In this document: positions 55,769 through 64,000 of the stretch, piece by piece
Layout: each line of letters begins with the position of its first letter
Numbering within the stretch: position 1 is the stretch's first letter
Source: Entomomonas sp. E2T0
GTDB taxonomy: Bacteria > Pseudomonadota > Gammaproteobacteria > Pseudomonadales > Pseudomonadaceae
Length of the DNA stretch: 64,000 nucleotides
Reading direction: 5' to 3'
Assembly (NCBI RefSeq): GCF_025985425.1
Contig: NZ_CP094972.1
Location: 1,364,001-1,428,000, forward strand
Made by a program: the position numbers and the translations under genes
The notes under the pieces: generated by a model
Seen by the model: the letters and a program-made list of their open reading frames with translations, nothing else
Told to the model about the DNA's origin: nothing
The model's database searches: none

Positions 55769-56863
55769 ATGGTATTGAATAATTATTCTGGGGTCATACC
55801 AAATAAAGTAATAAATCAAGTATTGTATATTGTGTATGGGGATAATCTGAATTATCAGATTGAAACAAAATTAAGTATCCTAAGTATTTTACGGCATACT
55901 AAACAACCAAATTTTACTATTCGAATAATGACAGATAGGCCAGCAGATTATGATGGATGGCCTGTAGAAATTTTGCCACTTAATGATCAAATATTAAATG
56001 ATTGGTTAGGCATTACGGATTATCATTATCGCCGTAAGGCAGTAGGTATTTTAATGGCTTTACCATATGCTGAGCGTACTGTATTTTTAGATACAGATAC
56101 TATTCTAAAAGAAGACACAAATCAGTTATTTACTCTATTTAATAAGGGAGAGGTTTTAGTTGATCGCATTGAGGGTAATTGGGCTAGATGTATACATGAT
56201 AAATTAATTGGTAAGGTTAATGAATATCTAATAAAAACCTATCCACAACTGGATACATCACTAAAACTTATTAACTCTGGTGTAGTAGGTTTATTTGCAG
56301 AGGATAGCCAGTTAATCGAAAAGGCTATTGAGCTCATTGATGAGCTGTGGCCAAAAGATCCAGCATGTCGAGTATTAGAGCAGTTTTGCTTGGCTATTAG
56401 TTTTGATAAGCAAAGAACATTAGTGGAACATAATATTATTTATCATTATTGGAGCAAAAAAGAGTTTTTCCATCAAATGGGCCAGTATTTCTTTGAAAAA
56501 TATGGATATGCTTATCAAGAAAATTACCCTGAGAAAAGTAAAGAAATTGTAACCAGTATTCTTCGGCCATCTTTTCTAAAGCGTTTAATATCGCGTGTGA
56601 AAGTACGATCATTTCCTAAAAAGCAAAGAAGTGGTTTATTAAAATTACTTTATGCTTTAGCACTTAATGCTAATGGTTATGAAGCAAGCCAAAAGGCTGC
56701 TTATTGGCTACAGGCGATGAATAAAGATTTTCCTCGCTATAACCCAGCAGCCTATGAGCAATTTAAACAAGGGCAGTGGCCAACTGATTACTTAAGAATT
56801 GCAACAGTTAAACAACAACAAGACTTTTTAAGTTTTCTTAAGAAACAGAAACTATTAAATTAA
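55769..56863 (+). CDS. Putative GT-A-fold glycosyltransferase
   Basis: A 364-residue protein without a signal peptide. Near residues 109-114 it has TVFLDTDTILKEDT, an Asp-x-Asp motif as used for nucleotide-sugar/metal binding in GT-A enzymes. Upstream is a NLNYQIETKLSILSILRHTK strand-helix start, and later INSGVVGLF, which matches the N-S-G-V segment of family 8-like enzymes. A basic helical C-terminal domain (VKVRSFPKKQR) follows. Sugar and acceptor are unknown; it could act on a surface glycan. The upstream gap (55472-55768) is AT-rich and shows nothing else. Confidence 0.65.
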   Translation: MVLNNYSGVIPNKVINQVLYIVYGDNLNYQIETKLSILSILRHTKQPNFTIRIMTDRPADYDGWPVEILPLNDQILNDWLGITDYHYRRKAVGILMALPYAERTVFLDTDTILKEDTNQLFTLFNKGEVLVDRIEGNWARCIHDKLIGKVNEYLIKTYPQLDTSLKLINSGVVGLFAEDSQLIEKAIELIDELWPKDPACRVLEQFCLAISFDKQRTLVEHNIIYHYWSKKEFFHQMGQYFFEKYGYAYQENYPEKSKEIVTSILRPSFLKRLISRVKVRSFPKKQRSGLLKLLYALALNANGYEASQKAAYWLQAMNKDFPRYNPAAYEQFKQGQWPTDYLRIATVKQQQDFLSFLKKQKLLN

Positions 56864-56879
56864 TCAAGCAAAGTAAAAA

Positions 56880-59701
<2,822 letters not shown>

Positions 59702-59710
59702 AAAGTAGGC

Positions 59711-60496
59711 TTAATATTTCTTTTTGAGTTTACGGCGTTCAAAATCAACGATACGTTGCCGATAATGTTCAATGGTTTGGGCTGTCATAACACTGTGTTG
59801 GTCATCGTGTAATTCACCATTTAACTCGTTACTTAATTTACGAGCAGCGGCTAGCATTACATCAAATGCACGTTTAGGGTGTTTGGGGCCAGGTAAACCT
59901 AGGAAGAAACTAACTGCACGGGTAGAAAAGTGATCAATATCATCAAGGTCAAAAGTACCAGGTTTTACCCCATTAGCCATAGAAAAATAGCGTTCACCAT
60001 TGCCCGTCATGCTTTCATGACGATGAAAAATATCCATTTCACCAAAACGTAGACCGCTTTCTAAAATATTTTGTAATAATGCAGGGCCTTTAAAGCCTTC
60101 TGAATCAAGAGATACTACATTAATAATTAATACTTCTTCTATAGGTTGTGGCTTATTATCTGTTTCTGTTTTAGGACTATGCTTATTATATTGAGCTTCT
60201 TCATCTGTAAGATTTAGGCTAATCTGTTGTTCTTGTTTGGAGGGTTTAGAATCTGATTCATCTTTTGTTGATAAAAATGGAACATCCTCCTCTTCATTTT
60301 CTGTTTCTGAAAAAAAGGATTTAGGATTTTTAGATTTTGATTTAGGGTCATCCGTATTGTCGTAATAAGGGCTTAAGTTTCGATCAAGCCTTAATTTCCC
60401 ACGACTACCTCTTATACGACGCCAGCCATCGAACAGAATGGCTGCAATAACTATGATGCCAACAATAATTAGCAATTCACGCAACCCAATGTCCAT
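59711..60496 (-). CDS. zipA: Cell division protein ZipA
   Basis: A 261-residue bitopic protein that tethers FtsZ to the inner membrane. The N-terminal helix is [23 protein letters not shown], then a charged, flexible linker ([21 protein letters not shown]) of about 85 residues. The C-terminal FtsZ-binding domain begins near residue 120 ([39 protein letters not shown]), with [34 protein letters not shown]. Next to ligA as in Pseudomonas and relatives. Confidence 0.95.
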   Translation of the reverse strand: MDIGLRELLIIVGIIVIAAILFDGWRRIRGSRGKLRLDRNLSPYYDNTDDPKSKSKNPKSFFSETENEEEDVPFLSTKDESDSKPSKQEQQISLNLTDEEAQYNKHSPKTETDNKPQPIEEVLIINVVSLDSEGFKGPALLQNILESGLRFGEMDIFHRHESMTGNGERYFSMANGVKPGTFDLDDIDHFSTRAVSFFLGLPGPKHPKRAFDVMLAAARKLSNELNGELHDDQHSVMTAQTIEHYRQRIVDFERRKLKKKY

Positions 60497-60655
60497 TAAA
60501 TCTCCCTTAGTGGTAGTTAGTTTATTAAATTATATGAATTATCGCATATTATGTAAAAACAAGAATAGCTTATTTGCACTAGTCAAATGATAATGATACC
60601 TTTATTTTAAAATCATAACAGTTAACCATTAATCAATTATATTTCAAAAAATATT

Positions 60656-61906
60656 TTAGTAAATTTTTTGTATGGCAGTATTTAATTGATTTATAGCATT
60701 ATTCAAAATATACATTTTTATAAAGATATTGGTATAACCTTCTTCATAGTAAATAGTATTTTTATGTTTCTCACCAACATGATTTTTGAAAAAGAAAAAA
60801 CCATAACGCTCATATAATCGATAAGTGTTTATAGTGTGATGATTTTTTTCTGTCACTTGCAATATTTGTAATTTCTCTAGAAAATTATTATCTAAAGGAT
60901 AATCTGCTTCTGCAAAATCTATGGCAGGTTGCCAATCTAAATAAACAGCGTTTAGCGTACCATTAAACTTATAAAGTAATCTTGAAAAATAACGACTAAA
61001 TGAACAGCTGTCATTATAACAACCACTAATTTCACTATTGCCAGTGTAAAAATAAAAATGACTCAAGGAAGTTTGAACAATTAATTGATAGTTTCGTTCA
61101 TTTTCTAATGTCCATACTAAGTTTCTTTCTTGTGAGGATAGGGGGGTTAATAAAGTCGTTAGATCAGATAAATAAGGGGCAAGATTTACACCAGAATGAA
61201 CCAATCTATCCAATACAAAATAATGCTGATTTAGCATATTAATAAAAATAACTGTATCTTCTATATTTCGTTGCTTGTTATTTAACATATGACGATAAAA
61301 TTTTATGTCATTTATTAAGAAAGAGACTCCTTCTTCTATATTTCCAGACTTAATTTCTAGAATGGCATTGGCTGTTAATAGTTGTGATACGCTACTTATA
61401 TATTGATAAGGTACAGAGCTATTAAGATTAGCGGGTAGGATATGAGCAAACTCAGAGAATTTTTGTAATGACAAATAATTATTAATAAAACCTTTTTGTT
61501 CTTGCATTAATTGTCGAATAAAAGGGGCTTGTTGAGTAATATCATTTAAGCATTGTGTATTTATAAAGTTAGCATCACAAGGTAATTGGTACAGTGTACT
61601 TATTTCTTGTGCTTTTGTTGCTTCAAAACCCATATTGTATTCAAATGGCGTTTTTTCTGTCGTATGAATTGCTTTTTGAATGGCCTTTAAACCTTCTGTT
61701 ACCATATTTTCAGAATGTAGTACATTAAATCCAGCCATAGCAACAAAAGCATTTTGTTCATTAGGAATATTTGTTTTGGGAATGATATTGGAAAGTTGCT
61801 CTTTTACAACAGGTAGCATTTCCTCATCTTTCGTTTGTCCCCACATAAAGAATAAAATGATGATGAAAAGGATAATATAAGAAGCATAAGATATTTTTTT
61901 AGCCAT
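60656..61906 (-). CDS. Membrane-anchored protein of unknown function in a surface-glycan context
   Basis: A 416-residue protein with one N-terminal helix (about residues 7-25, ASYIILFIIILFFMWG) and a large, mostly helical periplasmic part. Cys pairs at CDANFINTQC and CYNDSC could form disulfides. Helical patterns such as LLTANAILEIKSGNIEEGVSFLINDIKFYRHML give the look of a TPR-like fold. No catalytic motif was recognised. It lies 2 bases downstream of the methyltransferase and beyond Wzx, so it is probably cotranscribed with polysaccharide genes. A role in glycan chemistry is only inferred from context. Confidence 0.6.
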   Translation of the reverse strand: MAKKISYASYIILFIIILFFMWGQTKDEEMLPVVKEQLSNIIPKTNIPNEQNAFVAMAGFNVLHSENMVTEGLKAIQKAIHTTEKTPFEYNMGFEATKAQEISTLYQLPCDANFINTQCLNDITQQAPFIRQLMQEQKGFINNYLSLQKFSEFAHILPANLNSSVPYQYISSVSQLLTANAILEIKSGNIEEGVSFLINDIKFYRHMLNNKQRNIEDTVIFINMLNQHYFVLDRLVHSGVNLAPYLSDLTTLLTPLSSQERNLVWTLENERNYQLIVQTSLSHFYFYTGNSEISGCYNDSCSFSRYFSRLLYKFNGTLNAVYLDWQPAIDFAEADYPLDNNFLEKLQILQVTEKNHHTINTYRLYERYGFFFFKNHVGEKHKNTIYYEEGYTNIFIKMYILNNAINQLNTAIQKIY

Positions 61907-61908
61907 AA

Positions 61909-62643
61909 TTATGATAGCCTAAAAATTTGTTTTAACTTAATTATTAACGGATTTGGTGGTGCTAGTTTTTTATATTCAGTTAATTTTGGTGTCGTTTTTT
62001 TAACCCAAATTTGATAGCTACTATAAATAATTTCAAGCTCATTGCTATAATTTTTTAGAAAAGAATCTATTCCTTGTTTAGGATTATTAAAATCTTCTTT
62101 ATAAGCTTTCCATTTATAGTCATCAAAAATAATAATTCCACCTACTTTACATAGTTTAAAAGCAAAAATTGCATCAGATAAAACATCGGGTGAGCGATGT
62201 GAGCCATCAATATAGATTATATCGAAATTACTTTCAAATTGTTGTTGTATGGAAAATACTCGATAATTAGTATCTATATCTAAACTACTTCCTTGTAAAA
62301 TGGTTAGTTTATATCTATCTACTGGTGTAATAGAAGACTGTGAGTTTATAAAAATATATTTTTCAGCACTTGATGATTGCCAAACATTTGCATTATGCAT
62401 GAATGTAGAAAATGTTCCTGAGTCGTGCTCCATACTGCCTTCAAAGGTGTCAATTGAAACTGCTTTCGAATCTGGATGGCGCAGCACATTATTCATCATC
62501 CAAAAAGTACTTTGTCCTTCATATGAGCCTATTTCTAAATACAAAGTTTTTTTGTTTTGATAGAGTGGAATTAATTCAGACCATTTTGCTATATTGTTCT
62601 GAAACCAATTATTGCTAAAAGAATAACTTGGATTTTTATTCAT
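61909..62643 (-). CDS. Class I SAM-dependent methyltransferase (Methyltransf_24-like)
   Basis: A 245-residue methyltransferase. The SAM-binding strand reads YLEIGSYEGQSTFWMMNNV, followed by the acidic VSIDTFEGSMEHD and a later FDIIYIDGSHRSPDVLSDAIFAF and GGIIIFDDYKW. These are typical of Methyltransf_24 proteins in sugar modification clusters. ATG at 62643 with TAGGAAA upstream is preferred; a longer frame opens at 62700 inside a palindrome. It lies between Wzx and the unknown gene. Substrate unknown. Confidence 0.8.
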   Translation of the reverse strand: MNKNPSYSFSNNWFQNNIAKWSELIPLYQNKKTLYLEIGSYEGQSTFWMMNNVLRHPDSKAVSIDTFEGSMEHDSGTFSTFMHNANVWQSSSAEKYIFINSQSSITPVDRYKLTILQGSSLDIDTNYRVFSIQQQFESNFDIIYIDGSHRSPDVLSDAIFAFKLCKVGGIIIFDDYKWKAYKEDFNNPKQGIDSFLKNYSNELEIIYSSYQIWVKKTTPKLTEYKKLAPPNPLIIKLKQIFRLS

Positions 62644-62682
62644 AAAGTATTTCCTATAAATTTTAGAAATTATTCTATATTT

Positions 62683-62716
62683 CACATGGTATATTAACAA
62701 GTTAATATACCATGTG
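62683..62716 (-). terminator. Perfect 16-bp palindrome between Wzx and the methyltransferase
   Basis: CACATGGTATATTAAC paired with GTTAATATACCATGTG across only 2 bases (AA). It starts 3 bases past the Wzx stop. There is no T run on the leftward side, so it may be a pause or partial terminator, or an mRNA-stabilising hairpin. Confidence 0.55.
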
Positions 62717-62718
62717 GG

Positions 62719-64000
62719 TTATTTTTGTTTAATATATTTCATAAGTAAATTAATGGTATGAAAAAGATTAAATGACCTTATTTTCATATAGAAAAACATC
62801 TTAGTTTGACGATTAAACAAATCATATATAAGAGCAGTGCATGCCATTGCAATAAGTGATGATATTGCCGCCCCTAAACCTCCTATTATAGGAATTAGTA
62901 GAAAATTCATTACTAGATTTACAATGGCGCCACAAAGTGTTCTATATAGTGATAATAGTTGTAAATTTTCAATTACAAACCATTGTGATGAGGCTACACC
63001 TAAGCTAACAAAAACACCAGTCCATATATGGATAATTAAAATACTTGCAGATGCTTGATATTGGACGCCATAAAGAAAATAAATAATATAAGGTGCAAGA
63101 AAGCTAGTAATAATAGCAATACTAATAGAGATAATAACTAAAATGTTAATAATAAGTTTTAATTTGGAGTAATAGTTTTCTTCATTAACTGCCCTAGCTT
63201 TAATTAGTGTTGGTGTTACAGATGACATGATAATCATTGGAATTAAATACCAAATTTCACTAATTTTTGTGGCAGCAGTATAAAGCCCTACAGCTTCATA
63301 ATCTAGCATCTGGGCTAACATAACTTGGTCGATACGCATATAAATTATGATGGTTAGCCCTGAAAGTATAAGAGGCCAACACTGTTTTATTATTTTTTTA
63401 ATATAATTTAAATCAATTTTCCAAGTAGTTATTTGTTGTTTTCTACTGAGATAAGCAAAGACTATTAAACTACTGATAATAAACGCATCTAATAAAAAAA
63501 TACTGGCAATAGCAAGTAATGAGGCTTTACAGAGAATTAGAATTATTTTTAATAGACTACAAATCACGAAAGAACAGTTTTCAGACCATACAATGTATTT
63601 AGATTGAGTGTGAGACTCAAAGAAATAACGGATTACATCACTAGCTTTAAAGAGCAATGAAAAGCCAATAACGATTGCAATAACCTTTGAAGTATTATCT
63701 GTAAATAAAATAAAAGTTAAAAGTAATAGGATTAAAAAAGCGAGAACAGAAGTCACTATTTGTATAAAAAATGTACTTCCCATAATTATATTAGTTAATT
63801 TAGGTTCATTAACTAACTCTTTAACAGTAATGCTGTTTAGACCAAAGCCTGCAATAACAACTAAAAAACTTATAATTGCTAGCACATAATTTAATAATCC
63901 AAGTTGTTCTGGGCCTAAATAGCGTGCCATCCATGCGCCAATAAATAATCCGACACCCATACGGAAAATTTTATCGAAAAAAAGCCAGCCCATATTATTA
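62719..64000 (-). CDS. Wzx-type polysaccharide flippase (5' end outside window)
   Basis: At least 424 residues of a polytopic membrane protein with 12-14 helices, of the polysaccharide transport/MATE-like group. The N-terminal MGWLFFDKIFRMGVGLFIGAWMARYLGPEQLG is typical, as is the SSVTPTLIKAR segment. The frame stays open past the ATG at 63993 to the window edge (Asn-Asn before it). Relatives have a few more residues before the first helix, so the true start probably lies beyond the window. It moves lipid-linked oligosaccharide across the inner membrane for O-antigen or capsule assembly. Confidence 0.85.
   Translation of the reverse strand, partial: NNMGWLFFDKIFRMGVGLFIGAWMARYLGPEQLGLLNYVLAIISFLVVIAGFGLNSITVKELVNEPKLTNIIMGSTFFIQIVTSVLAFLILLLLTFILFTDNTSKVIAIVIGFSLLFKASDVIRYFFESHTQSKYIVWSENCSFVICSLLKIILILCKASLLAIASIFLLDAFIISSLIVFAYLSRKQQITTWKIDLNYIKKIIKQCWPLILSGLTIIIYMRIDQVMLAQMLDYEAVGLYTAATKISEIWYLIPMIIMSSVTPTLIKARAVNEENYYSKLKLIINILVIISISIAIITSFLAPYIIYFLYGVQYQASASILIIHIWTGVFVSLGVASSQWFVIENLQLLSLYRTLCGAIVNLVMNFLLIPIIGGLGAAISSLIAMACTALIYDLFNRQTKMFFYMKIRSFNLFHTINLLMKYIKQK

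Overview
The window is a gene-dense, AT-rich stretch of a gammaproteobacterial chromosome. Several arrangements point to the Pseudomonadales, close to Pseudomonas but far lower in G+C: ksgA-apaG-apaH, the minor-pilin run fimU-pilV-pilW-pilX-pilY1-pilE, zipA followed by a long (782-residue) NAD-dependent DNA ligase, ppiB-lpxH, and a MoxR/DUF58/DUF4350/DUF4129/SpoIIM/RDD cluster. A host-adapted relative such as Entomomonas (insect gut) would fit. That assignment is inference; no rRNA or other direct marker is in the window.

Region 1 (1-14 kb) is the 4-hydroxyphenylacetate (homoprotocatechuate) meta-cleavage pathway. The first 31 codons of hpaB lie at the left edge. After a drug-efflux gene, a lytic-transglycosylase-like lipoprotein, a malate:quinone oxidoreductase and a YajG-like lipoprotein come hpaI, hpaH, two HpaX-like transporters, hpaF, hpaD, hpaE, hpaG2 and hpaG1, all on the minus strand. 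Terminators split the lower pathway into three probable transcription units: hpaG1-G2-E-D, hpaF-hpaX, and a second transporter with hpaH-hpaI. Two copies of a 106-107 bp imperfect palindrome, in inverted orientation, bracket the hpaI-to-hpaF block. Products of the pathway are pyruvate and succinic semialdehyde.

Region 2 (14-35 kb) is mostly housekeeping: a TPR membrane protein, a MoaF-like protein, ksgA-apaG-apaH, a UcpA-like dehydrogenase, cca (without the HD phosphohydrolase residues), dsbB, a YgiQ-type radical SAM protein, an LTA-synthase-like phosphoglycerol transferase, the six-gene overlapping MoxR cluster, sbcB and purU.

Region 3 (35-44 kb) is a type IV pilus minor-pilin operon. Its PilY1 is unusually long (1766 residues) and appears to carry three beta-sandwich modules nested inside the von Willebrand A domain. 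rlmG follows convergently.

Region 4 (45-53.2 kb) is a short-chain polyhydroxyalkanoate (PHB) locus: class I phaC, phaA, phaB, a PhaC-like DUF3141 hydrolase with a Lys/Ala/Pro-rich tail, phasin phaP and regulator phaR. It can store acetyl-CoA as polymer, a plausible sink for carbon from aromatic catabolism.

Region 5 (53.2-64 kb) holds an internally deleted SDR pseudogene, small proteins of unknown function, ppiB, lpxH, a GT-A-like glycosyltransferase, ligA and zipA. It ends in what looks like the edge of a surface polysaccharide locus: an unknown membrane-anchored protein, a SAM methyltransferase and a Wzx-type flippase cut by the right edge. I saw no tRNA, rRNA, CRISPR array or insertion sequence.
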